DNA of 64,000 bases from Pseudomonadota bacterium (GTDB lineage: Bacteria; Pseudomonadota; Alphaproteobacteria; Acetobacterales; Acetobacteraceae): the NCBI GenBank assembly GCA_021818505.1, contig JAKADX010000009.1, positions 1 to 64,000 of the forward strand, given 5' to 3'. Under the pieces are notes generated by a model. That model was not told the DNA's origin and made no database searches. It worked only from the letters and a program-made list of their open reading frames with translations. The position numbers were made by a program, and so were the translations under genes. Shown here piece after piece: positions 1-6,850 of this stretch (position 1 is its first letter; every line of letters begins with the position of its first letter).

Positions 1-312
1 GCCCCAGACATGGGACAGCTCGTTGGACTCGGCGATGTCGGCGCCGCCGATGCCGATCGCCACCACCAGTTCCATCTCGTGATGCAGGCTCTGCGTCGCC
101 GGCGGATAGGGCGTGTCGGCGCCGCCCGTCACCACGGCATCGGCCGGCTTGGTGAAGAAGAACGGCGCCTCGCGCTCCGGATTGCCGCCCATTTCGCGCG
201 CGTGCTCGGCGTAGTTGCGGCCGACGCAGAAGATGCGTCGGACCGGAAACAGGCCACCTCCAATCACCGGCACGGCGGCCTGCGCGGGCGGAGGAATGAC
301 GAAATCGGGCAT
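1..312 (-). CDS. FAH-family hydrolase (fumarylpyruvate hydrolase-like), 3' truncated by window edge
   Basis: Only the first 104 codons lie in the window; the gene continues past the left edge. The N-terminus reads [11 protein letters not shown], then [19 protein letters not shown] (about residues 24-42), [11 protein letters not shown], and [11 protein letters not shown] at about residue 81. This is the characteristic start of the fumarylacetoacetate hydrolase fold: the GRNYAEH segment opens the catalytic domain and the HHExE segment carries metal-ligand glutamates. Such enzymes cleave C-C bonds in acylpyruvates during aromatic or amino-acid breakdown; the exact substrate cannot be told from this fragment. 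It lies 45 bp downstream of the DUF1993 gene on the same strand and may be co-transcribed with it. Confidence 0.85.
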   Translation of the reverse strand, partial: MPDFVIPPPAQAAVPVIGGGLFPVRRIFCVGRNYAEHAREMGGNPEREAPFFFTKPADAVVTGGADTPYPPATQSLHHEMELVVAIGIGGADIAESNELSHVWG

Positions 313-357
313 GGCGCAAGCCTTTTCCTGGGACAGGTGGAGGAATGACGCCGGCGC

Positions 358-864
358 TCAGGGCGTCCCGATGAAGTCCGCCTTGCCCAACGGCACGCCA
401 GCATGACGCAGGATGGCATAGGCGGCCGTGCAGTGGAACAGCACGTTGGGGATCACATAGCCGATCAGGTACTGCTGGCCGGTGAAGCGTAATTCGCGCT
501 GTGGAAAGGTCAGCACGATCTCGCGCGTCTCGCTGCCGTCGATGCGCTCGGGCACGATCGTGTCGAGGAACGTCACCGTGCGCGCGATGCGCTGATCGAG
601 TTCGGCGAAGCTGCTCTCGTTATCAGCGAATTTCGGTGCCTCGATGCCGGCCAGACGGGCAGCGCCGCCCTTGGCCTGATCGCTCGCGATCTGCACCTGC
701 TTGGTGAGCGGGAACATGTCCGGCGCCAGTCGGGTTTCAAGCAGGCTCGCCGGGTCGATGCCCCGCTCCTGCGCGAACGCCGCACCCTTCGCCATGACCG
801 CGGCGAGCGCGCCGAGCCGGTGGCGGAACAGCGGCACCGAGGCCGCATACATCGACATCGTCAT
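358..864 (-). CDS. DUF1993 domain-containing protein
   Basis: A 168-residue soluble protein that matches the DUF1993 family in length and pattern. It has an N-terminal MYAASVPLFRHRLGAL helix, a central PDMFPLTKQVQIASDQAKG stretch (about residues 49-67), and a C-terminal FHCTAAYAILRHAGVPLGKADF segment. The family is all-helical and related to DinB-like four-helix bundles; its function is unknown. No signal peptide or membrane segment is visible. The start at 864 has a purine-rich GGGGAAG about 10 bases upstream; a second ATG two codons later is possible. It begins only 2 bp after the argG stop, so it is probably translated from the argG transcript. Confidence 0.85.
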   Translation of the reverse strand: MTMSMYAASVPLFRHRLGALAAVMAKGAAFAQERGIDPASLLETRLAPDMFPLTKQVQIASDQAKGGAARLAGIEAPKFADNESSFAELDQRIARTVTFLDTIVPERIDGSETREIVLTFPQRELRFTGQQYLIGYVIPNVLFHCTAAYAILRHAGVPLGKADFIGTP

Positions 865-866
865 CG

Positions 867-2096
867 TTACAGGCTTCCCCCCCGTCGTCCGGCCATCGCG
901 CCCAGCCGCAGCCGCAACGCGTTCAGTTTGATGAAGCCCTGCGCATCGACCTGATCGTAGGCGCCCTGGTCGTCCTCGAACGTGACGTGCTTCATCGAAT
1001 ACAGGCTGTTCGGGCTCTCGCGGCCGATCACGCCGACATTGCCCTTGTACAGCTTCAGCCGCACGCGGCCCGTCACCGATTTCTGGCTCTCGTCGATCGC
1101 CGCCTGCAGCATCCGCCGCTCCGGGCTGAACCAGAAGCCGTAGTAGATCAGCTCCGCATAGCGCGGCATAAGCTGGTCCTTCAGATGCGCCGCCTCGCGA
1201 TCCAGCGTGATGCTTTCGATGCCGCGATGCGCCGCGAGCAGGATGGTGCCGCCGGGGGTCTCATACACGCCGCGCGACTTCATGCCGACGAAGCGGTTCT
1301 CCACCAGATCGAGCCGGCCGATGCCGTTTGCTTTCCCCAGCGCGTTGAGCTTGGTGAGCAGCGAAGCCGGCGACAGCGTCTCACCGTCGATCGCCACCGG
1401 GTCGCCGTGCGCGAAGTCGATCGCGATCACGCTCGCGCGGTCCGGCGCGTCCTCCGGCCGGATGGTGCGCTGATAGACGATCTCGTCCGGCTCGATCGCC
1501 GGGTCTTCGAGAATCTTCCCCTCGGATGAGGAGTGCAGCAGGTTGGCATCGACGGAAAACGGCGCCTCGCCGCGCTTGTCGCGGGCGATCGGGATCTGGT
1601 GTGCCTCGGCGAATTCCAGCAGCTTCGTGCGGCTGGTGAGCTGCCATTCCCGCCAGGGTGCGATGATCTTGATGTCGGGCTTGAGCGCGTAATAGCTCAG
1701 CTCGAAGCGCACCTGATCATTGCCCTTGCCGGTCGCGCCGTGCGCCACCGCATCGGCGCCAACCGCCTCGGCGATCTCGATCTGGCGCTGCGCGATCAGC
1801 GGGCGGGCGATCGAGGTGCCGAGCAGGTACTGGCCCTCGTACACCGCATTGGCGCGGAACATCGGAAAGACGAAGTCGCGGACGAACTGTTCGCGCAGGT
1901 CCTCGACGAAGATCTCCTTGACGCCGAACATCTCCGCCTTGCGACGCGCCGGCTCCAATTCCTCGCCCTGGCCGAGATCGGCGGTGAAGGTGACAACCTC
2001 GCAGCGATACTCGCTTTGCAGCCAGCGCAGGATCACGCTGGTATCGAGGCCGCCGGAATAGGCGAGCACGACCTTCTTCACGTCCTTGACGGGCAT
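867..2096 (-). CDS. argG: Argininosuccinate synthase
   Basis: A 409-residue cytosolic enzyme that joins citrulline and aspartate using ATP, the penultimate step of arginine biosynthesis. The N-terminus [20 protein letters not shown] contains the SGGLDTS pyrophosphate-binding loop of N-type ATP pyrophosphatases. [14 protein letters not shown] and APWREW follow mid-protein, and [15 protein letters not shown] near the C-terminus. The length is normal for the family. The frame stays open upstream of 2096, but homology begins at the MPVKD methionine, so that start was chosen. It sits downstream of the SDHAF4-like gene and immediately upstream of the DUF1993 gene. No argH or other arg gene is in the window. 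Confidence 0.97.
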   Translation of the reverse strand: MPVKDVKKVVLAYSGGLDTSVILRWLQSEYRCEVVTFTADLGQGEELEPARRKAEMFGVKEIFVEDLREQFVRDFVFPMFRANAVYEGQYLLGTSIARPLIAQRQIEIAEAVGADAVAHGATGKGNDQVRFELSYYALKPDIKIIAPWREWQLTSRTKLLEFAEAHQIPIARDKRGEAPFSVDANLLHSSSEGKILEDPAIEPDEIVYQRTIRPEDAPDRASVIAIDFAHGDPVAIDGETLSPASLLTKLNALGKANGIGRLDLVENRFVGMKSRGVYETPGGTILLAAHRGIESITLDREAAHLKDQLMPRYAELIYYGFWFSPERRMLQAAIDESQKSVTGRVRLKLYKGNVGVIGRESPNSLYSMKHVTFEDDQGAYDQVDAQGFIKLNALRLRLGAMAGRRGGSL

Positions 2097-2169
2097 CGGG
2101 CGGCATCCTTGCGCGAGACGCGGAAATTCCGGCGCACCTAGCCCCGGCCGCGCCCATCGCGCAAGCCGC

Positions 2170-2328
2170 TCAGAAGTCGATGCAGCGTCCCTTGCGCTCC
2201 CAGTCGCCGTAGCGGGTCGGTTCCGGCCCGGTCGGCCCACCGATCTCGACAGGCTGCTTCGCGGCGGGCGCGTCCGGCTTGGGCGGTTCGGCCGGCGCGG
2301 GGGCCGGCGCGGGCTTGTTCTCGGTCAT
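2170..2328 (-). CDS. SDHAF4-like protein (DUF1674), 52 residues
   Basis: A very short gene. The first 20 or so residues are Pro/Ala-rich and probably disordered. They are followed by the compact motif [20 protein letters not shown] (residues 30-49) and a final IDF, the invariant signature of the DUF1674 family. Eukaryotic members (SDHAF4/Sdh8) bind the flavinylated succinate dehydrogenase subunit and help it assemble; alphaproteobacterial members are presumed to do likewise. No sdh genes are in the window, so the link rests on family membership. It lies 42 bp downstream of the CinA-like gene and 73 bp upstream of argG, on the same strand as both. Confidence 0.9.
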   Translation of the reverse strand: MTENKPAPAPAPAEPPKPDAPAAKQPVEIGGPTGPEPTRYGDWERKGRCIDF

Positions 2329-2370
2329 GGAAAGGATGTGGCGCGGCGGCGGCCCCGGCGCAACCCGCGG

Positions 2371-3138
2371 TCAGGCCGGCGGCGGCTCGCCGGCCACCGG
2401 CAGCGCGCCGAGCGCGGTCATCAGCGCCGTCACCTCGGCGATCGCCCGCTCGGCCACCTCCGCGTCGGTGCCCTTGGCGACGATCGCGACCCCGCCGCCG
2501 CCCTCGCGGTAATAGGGGTAGCTGCCGATGTCGAGCGTGGGGAAGCGCGCCTGGATCGCCGTCAGCCCCTCGGCGATGCGCCCCTCCGGCAGTCGCGCCG
2601 CATGCACGGCGCGCGCGACGATCGGGCGCCCGCGCGGCAGGCGGGGCGCGAGGCTCTCGAACTGTGCCTGCATCACCCGCGGCACGCCGGCCATGACGTG
2701 CACGTTGCCGATCGAGAAGCCGGGGGCGATCGTCACCGTGGTCTCGATGAGGCTGGCGCCGCGCGGCATGGTTGCCATGCGCTGCCGGGCGGCGTTGAAG
2801 TCGCCAGGCTGATAGGACGCCGCCATCTTCGCCCAGGCCTCGGGATGCGGCTCCCAGGGCACGCCGAAGGCGGCGGCCACGCATTCGCTGGTGATGTCGT
2901 CATGGGTGGGGCCGATGCCGCCGGTGGTGAAGACGTGATCGAAGCGAGCGCGCAACTCGTTCACCGTCGCCACGATCACCTCCGCCACGTCGGGGATCAC
3001 GCGGGCCTCGCGCAGCGGCATGCCGATCTCGCCGAGCCGCGTCGCGAGGTAGCGCAGATTGGCGTCCTGGGTGCGGCCCGAGAGCACCTCGTTGCCGATG
3101 ACGATCAGGGCGGCGGTCGGGTTGGGCGCGTCGGACAT
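2371..3138 (-). CDS. CinA N-terminal-type / MoCF-domain protein
   Basis: A 255-residue protein made of a single molybdopterin-binding-type (MoCF/MogA fold) domain. The opening ALIVIGNEVLSGRTQDANL (about residues 10-28) and TTGGIGPTHDDITSE (71-85) are hallmark motifs of the N-terminal half of competence/damage-inducible protein CinA. The C-terminal amidohydrolase half (PncC-like) is absent, as is usual for many alphaproteobacterial stand-alone forms. In full-length CinA this domain is an ADP-ribose pyrophosphatase; for the short form the activity is inferred only. It follows the GNAT-Nudix gene by 10 bp, an arrangement that suggests one operon with nucleotide-related functions. Confidence 0.88.
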   Translation of the reverse strand: MSDAPNPTAALIVIGNEVLSGRTQDANLRYLATRLGEIGMPLREARVIPDVAEVIVATVNELRARFDHVFTTGGIGPTHDDITSECVAAAFGVPWEPHPEAWAKMAASYQPGDFNAARQRMATMPRGASLIETTVTIAPGFSIGNVHVMAGVPRVMQAQFESLAPRLPRGRPIVARAVHAARLPEGRIAEGLTAIQARFPTLDIGSYPYYREGGGGVAIVAKGTDAEVAERAIAEVTALMTALGALPVAGEPPPA

Positions 3139-3148
3139 GGGGCGGTTC

Positions 3149-4147
3149 CTACAGGAAGTCGCGCAGCAGCGGCACCAGCGGCCGGTCGGCGGGCGGCATC
3201 GGATATTCGGCGAGCTTCTCCGGCCGCACCCAGACGAGCGCCTGCCCTTCGCGCGACTGCGGCGTGCCGCGCCAGCGCCGGCACAAATAGAGCGGCATCA
3301 GCAGATGAAACGTCGGGTAGGGGTGGGACGCGAAGGCGAAGGGGGCGAGGCAACTATTGGCGACCTCGATGCCGAGTTCCTCGTGCAGTTCGCGGATCAG
3401 CGCCGCCTCCGGCGTTTCGCCCGGATCGAGCTTGCCGCCGGGGAATTCCCACAAGCCGGCCAGCTTCTTGCCCTCCGGCCGGCGGGTCAGCAGCACGCGG
3501 CCGTCGGTGTCGATCAACGCGCAGGCGGCGACCAGCAGCAGCGGCCTGGCCAAGCCGGCCTCGGTGGGGCCGGCGTCGGGCGTGCCGAACAGATCCTCCC
3601 GCGTCGCCGCGAAGCGCAGCACCGGCTGCTCGGCGCCGCGGGCCAGGAACTGCTCGCGCCCCTGGCCGACGTGTTTCAGCCCGATGCGGCGCAGGACCGC
3701 GACGGAGGCGGCGTTGTCGGTCGCCACGTTGGCGTCGATCGTCTCCAGGTCGAGATTGGCCAGCGCCCAGCGCGCCAGCCGCCCGGCCGCCTCGGTCGCG
3801 ACACCGTGGCCCCAGAACCGCCGCCCGACCCAGTAGCCGAGATGACCGCGCCGCGCGGCAGGGTCGATCCGCAACCCAACGCCGCCGACGATCACTTCGC
3901 GTTCGCCTTCCTTGCCAGTGATGGCAAGGTGGTAGGCGCTGCCCTCGGCGAGCGAGCGGGCTGAGGAGGCGATCCAGTCATCGGCCAGCGCGCGCGGATA
4001 GGGGAAGGGCACGGCGGCAAGCGTGCGGCAGACCTCCCAGTCATTGATGAGGCGATGCAGTTCGGCGGCATCGTCCGGCCGATAGGGCCGCAGCGTCAGC
4101 CGCTCGGTGGTGAGCGGGGCGAAGGCGGCGGCCTCGGTATCGGTCAT
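3149..4147 (-). CDS. Bifunctional GNAT N-acetyltransferase / Nudix (MutT-type) hydrolase fusion
   Basis: A 332-residue fusion. Residues 10-185 are a RimJ-type GNAT domain (TERLTLRPYRPDDAAELHRL at 14-33; acetyl-CoA loop around RRFWGHGVATEA at 109-120). Residues 203-332 are a MutT-like Nudix domain. The Nudix box starts at G238 (GGKLDPGETPEAALIRELHE begins one residue earlier) and ends with EELGI, with all catalytic glutamates present. MutT proteins remove 8-oxo-dGTP from the nucleotide pool; the GNAT substrate is unknown, possibly a protein N-terminus. Both halves look intact, and there is no stop or frameshift at the junction (about residues 186-202). It is followed 10 bp later by the CinA-like gene. 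Confidence 0.9.
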   Translation of the reverse strand: MTDTEAAAFAPLTTERLTLRPYRPDDAAELHRLINDWEVCRTLAAVPFPYPRALADDWIASSARSLAEGSAYHLAITGKEGEREVIVGGVGLRIDPAARRGHLGYWVGRRFWGHGVATEAAGRLARWALANLDLETIDANVATDNAASVAVLRRIGLKHVGQGREQFLARGAEQPVLRFAATREDLFGTPDAGPTEAGLARPLLLVAACALIDTDGRVLLTRRPEGKKLAGLWEFPGGKLDPGETPEAALIRELHEELGIEVANSCLAPFAFASHPYPTFHLLMPLYLCRRWRGTPQSREGQALVWVRPEKLAEYPMPPADRPLVPLLRDFL

Positions 4148-4214
4148 CGCGGCGCGGGCGGGCGGGGCATGGGCAGGGAGTGCCCAATGCCGCGCGCCGG
4201 CGCAAGTGCCGTGA

Positions 4215-4691
4215 TTATGGCGCCCGGTGGATCGGATCGACCCAGTGCACCGCCTCGGGCTTCTCGACCGGGGTGATGTCCAGGTTCACCACCACCGCCT
4301 CGTTGTCGCTGCGCACCAGCACGCATTCCAGCGCCTCGTCGGGGCTGGCGTTGATCTCCTGGTGCGGCACGTAGGGCGGCACGTAGATGAAGTCGCCCGG
4401 TCCCGCCTCGGCGACGAATTCCAGCCGCTCGCCCCAGCGCATGCGGGCGCGGCCGCGCACCACGTAGATCACGCTCTCCAACGCGCCGTGATGATGCGCG
4501 CCGGTCTTGGCGTCGGGGTGGATGCGTACCGTGCCGGCCCAGATCTTCTGCGCGCCGACGCGGGCGGCATTGATCGCCGCGGCCCGCTCCATGCCCGGCG
4601 TCTGCGCGGTGTTGGGATCAAGCTGGTCGCCGCGGATGACGCGCACGCCGTCGAGCCGCCAGTCGGTCGCGTGCGGATGTGTTCCGGTCAT
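4215..4691 (-). CDS. Single-domain cupin protein
   Basis: A 158-residue cytosolic protein with one double-stranded beta-helix. Cupin motif 1 is GAHHHGALESVIYVVRG (mid-protein: two metal-binding histidines plus glutamate). Motif 2 is GDFIYVPPYVPHQEIN, supplying the last histidine. The metal site looks complete, so an enzyme (dioxygenase, isomerase or lyase type) or a sensor is possible; the substrate cannot be inferred. The frame is open a further 31 codons upstream, but the ATG at 4691, giving MTGTHPHATDW, begins the conserved region. It is the first gene of the leftmost minus-strand run and is separated by 67 bp from the GNAT-Nudix gene. Confidence 0.85.
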   Translation of the reverse strand: MTGTHPHATDWRLDGVRVIRGDQLDPNTAQTPGMERAAAINAARVGAQKIWAGTVRIHPDAKTGAHHHGALESVIYVVRGRARMRWGERLEFVAEAGPGDFIYVPPYVPHQEINASPDEALECVLVRSDNEAVVVNLDITPVEKPEAVHWVDPIHRAP

Positions 4692-4926
4692 GCCGGCAGT
4701 GTCGCGCGCGCCCGCCGCCCTGGCAAGCCACTGCACCGGAACGTCAGGATCGGGCGGGCCGGAGATCATGAATATTTCATGCACTTATTTTGACAACTCG
4801 AACTGCGCTCACTGCGACCGTTGGCCCGGCGGCCCGGATGCGCCATTATTCATTACAGGATTCCCTGACAGATTTGGTGCGTTGCAACCGGACGCGACAA
4901 CAACACCCTTGCAGGAGCATGACGGC

Positions 4927-5343
4927 ATGAAAGCGACGGTCCTCGCCGGCTGCCTTTTCGTGGCCCCCTCCCTCGCGCTGGCGCAGGCGGCCGGCGGCAG
5001 CACCGGCAACACCTGGAGCGCAGGCCCCGGCGGCGCCGGAGAAATGGGCAAAGAATACGCTCCGCACGCGCAAGAAAAGGCCACGGCCGGCCCGGCCCCG
5101 GAGCAGTCCATTCCCGGCAATGGCGGCACGACATTCCGGTCCGGCCCCGGCGGCGCCGGAGAGATGGGCCATGAATTCGCGCCACGCACGGAAGAAAAGG
5201 CGACCGCCGGCCCGGCCCCGAAGCAAGCGATCCCCGGCAATGGCGGCACCACCTTCCGGTCCGGCCCTGGCGGGGCGGGAGAGATGGGTCACGAATTTGC
5301 GCCATCCCCGAACGGCGCGGGCGGCGGCCAGAGCGGCAACTGA
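4927..5343 (+). CDS. Secreted Gly/Pro-rich protein with a 40-residue tandem repeat
   Basis: A 138-residue protein I cannot assign to a family. A signal peptide is clear: MKATVLAGCLFVAPSLALAQA, with cleavage likely after ALA or AQA. The mature part is built from a 40-residue unit containing GPGGAGEMG, then (K/H)E(Y/F)AP, then EKATAGPAP and IPGNGGTT. Two full copies and a truncated third are present. It is poor in hydrophobic residues and has no cysteine after the signal peptide, so a flexible periplasmic or cell-surface protein is likely. The ATG at 4927 has an AGGAG nine bases upstream. It stands alone between the divergent cupin gene and the luciferase-like gene. Confidence 0.75.
   Translation: MKATVLAGCLFVAPSLALAQAAGGSTGNTWSAGPGGAGEMGKEYAPHAQEKATAGPAPEQSIPGNGGTTFRSGPGGAGEMGHEFAPRTEEKATAGPAPKQAIPGNGGTTFRSGPGGAGEMGHEFAPSPNGAGGGQSGN
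5023..5316 (+). repeat. 120-bp in-frame tandem repeat (2.4 copies)
   Basis: Units begin at 5023, 5143 and 5263, each opening with GGCCC(C/T)GGCGG and spaced exactly 120 bp. The third copy stops after about 54 bp, at the APSPNG divergence. Differences between copies are partly synonymous (for example GGCCAT against GGTCAC, GAATTC against GAATTT), so the protein sequence appears better preserved than the DNA. Confidence 0.9.
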
Positions 5344-5478
5344 CGCGTCAGCCGCGCCCGGCGCGTTCTGCCCGATCCTTGGAGCCAAGGCCGCGGCCTC
5401 TGCTTGCGGCGTCCCGACCTGCACGCCACATCGCGGCCGAGGCGGCGCTCATGCCGCGGCCGATGAACGGAGCAGGCG

Positions 5479-6510
5479 ATGCGGCTTTCGGTCCTGGACC
5501 AATCGACCATCGTTGCTGGCCGCGCGCCGGCCGAGTCGATCCGCGAGACGCTGGAACTGGCCCGGCACTGCGAGGCACTCGGTTACGCGCGCTACTGGCT
5601 CGCCGAGCACCACAATTCGGACGCCGTCGCGGGGGCCGCGCCAGAGGTGCTGATGGCGGCGATCGCGGCCACGACGCGGCGCATCCGTGTCGGCAGCGCG
5701 GGGATCATGCTGCCGCACTACTCGGCGCTGAAGGTGGCCGAGCAGTTCCGCGTGCTGGAAGCGATCGCGCCGGGCCGGATCGATATGGGTCTGGGCCGCG
5801 CGCCTGGTTCCGATGGACTGACGGCGCACGCGCTGAATCCGAATGCCGCCGTCGCCGCCGAGCATTTTCCCGCGCTCGTGCGCGATCTGCTGGCCTGGGT
5901 GGCGGGCGAGGCGCTGGTGGAACGCCACCCGTTCCGCGACATCCGCGCCCAGCCCGCCGGGCCGACCGTGCCGGAGGCGTGGATTCTCGGCAGCAGCGAC
6001 TACGGCGCGCAGGTGGCGGCGCATTTCGGGCTGCCGTACTGCTTCGCGCACTTCATCACCGACGGCAAGGGTGCTGCCGAGGCGATTTCCCTCTATCGCG
6101 ACAGCTTCCGCCCGAGCACGCGCTGGCCGTCGCCTCATGCGTCGGTCTGCGTCTGGGCAGTCGCGGCCGATACGCCGGAGGAAGCCGAGCGTCTGTATTC
6201 CTCGCGCGCGCTGTGGCGGCTCTATCGCGACCGCGGGACGTTCGTGGCGATGCCCTCGCCCGAGGAAGCCGCCGCGCACCCGTGGACGGAGACCGAGCGG
6301 GCGCGGGCCGACAAGCTGCGCGCCCGCGCAATCGTCGGCACCGGCGCGCAGGTGGCGGCGCAGTTGCATCGTCTGGCCGATGAACTTGGCGTGCAGGAGG
6401 TCGCGGTGCTCAGCACCGCGCACGATCCGGCGGCGCGCCGGCGCTCCTACACGCTGATGGCGGAAGCCTGCGGCCTACGGCCGGAAGACGTCGCGCTGGC
6501 CGCCGACTGA
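5479..6510 (+). CDS. LLM-class flavin-dependent oxidoreductase (MsnO8-type)
   Basis: A 343-residue bacterial-luciferase-like TIM barrel, typical of FMN-dependent monooxygenases of the short MsnO8/YhbW group. Seen directly: MRLSVLDQSTI at the start, YWLAEHHNSDAVAGAAPEVL (about residues 38-57), GSAGIMLPHYSALKVAEQF, and GRIDMGLGRAPGSD, the canonical flavin-binding and beta-strand segments of the family. Substrate unknown; usually a hydrophobic ketone, aldehyde or sulfur compound oxidised with FMNH2. GGAG lies six bases before the ATG. Its last 36 bp overlap the 3' end of the opposite-strand small membrane gene. Confidence 0.92.
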   Translation: MRLSVLDQSTIVAGRAPAESIRETLELARHCEALGYARYWLAEHHNSDAVAGAAPEVLMAAIAATTRRIRVGSAGIMLPHYSALKVAEQFRVLEAIAPGRIDMGLGRAPGSDGLTAHALNPNAAVAAEHFPALVRDLLAWVAGEALVERHPFRDIRAQPAGPTVPEAWILGSSDYGAQVAAHFGLPYCFAHFITDGKGAAEAISLYRDSFRPSTRWPSPHASVCVWAVAADTPEEAERLYSSRALWRLYRDRGTFVAMPSPEEAAAHPWTETERARADKLRARAIVGTGAQVAAQLHRLADELGVQEVAVLSTAHDPAARRRSYTLMAEACGLRPEDVALAAD

Positions 6511-6789
6511 GTTGCGCCCGGCTGCGTTATGGCCGGCGCGCCAGGCCTGCCAGCGCAGCACGACATAGGCGACCAGGGCGGCGGCAAGCGCGATCGGGAT
6601 CAGCGTCAGCGCGATCCACAGCGCCAGTGACGCCAGCGCGATGGCGCCCGCGATCACCGCGACCAGGATGGCGATGCCCAGCAGGCGCGTGGTGAACGGC
6701 ACCTTGGGCGGCGGCACGAATTCACCCTCGGGCGTCATGTCGATCACCCGGCGGGAGCGTGGCGGCCAGCGCATTTCGAATGAGGCCAT
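6475..6789 (-). CDS. Small membrane protein, unknown function
   Basis: A 104-residue protein of no recognised family. Residues 1-33 are polar, with PEGEFVPPPKVPFTTRL before the membrane part. Two hydrophobic stretches follow (about residues 34-58 and 60-79), which could form a helical hairpin, then a basic tail ending RWQAWRAGHNAAGRN. The coding frame is supported by the strong hydrophobic/polar segmentation and by third-position GC like its neighbours. Its stop region overlaps the end of the luciferase-like gene by 36 bp in opposite orientation. It lies 61 bp downstream of glnD on the same strand and may be read through from it. Confidence 0.65.
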   Translation of the reverse strand: MASFEMRWPPRSRRVIDMTPEGEFVPPPKVPFTTRLLGIAILVAVIAGAIALASLALWIALTLIPIALAAALVAYVVLRWQAWRAGHNAAGRNSVGGQRDVFRP

Positions 6790-6850
6790 GGCGCTCAGGT
6801 GGCCCGCCGCCGGCGCGACTTCAACGGGTCGCCGCGCGCGGCACGGCGCA

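Noticed and set aside
4790..4818. TTGACA at 4790-4795 as a promoter for the repeat protein
   Set aside because: No acceptable -10 element lies 16-18 bases downstream; a single good hexamer in a 235-bp spacer is weak evidence.
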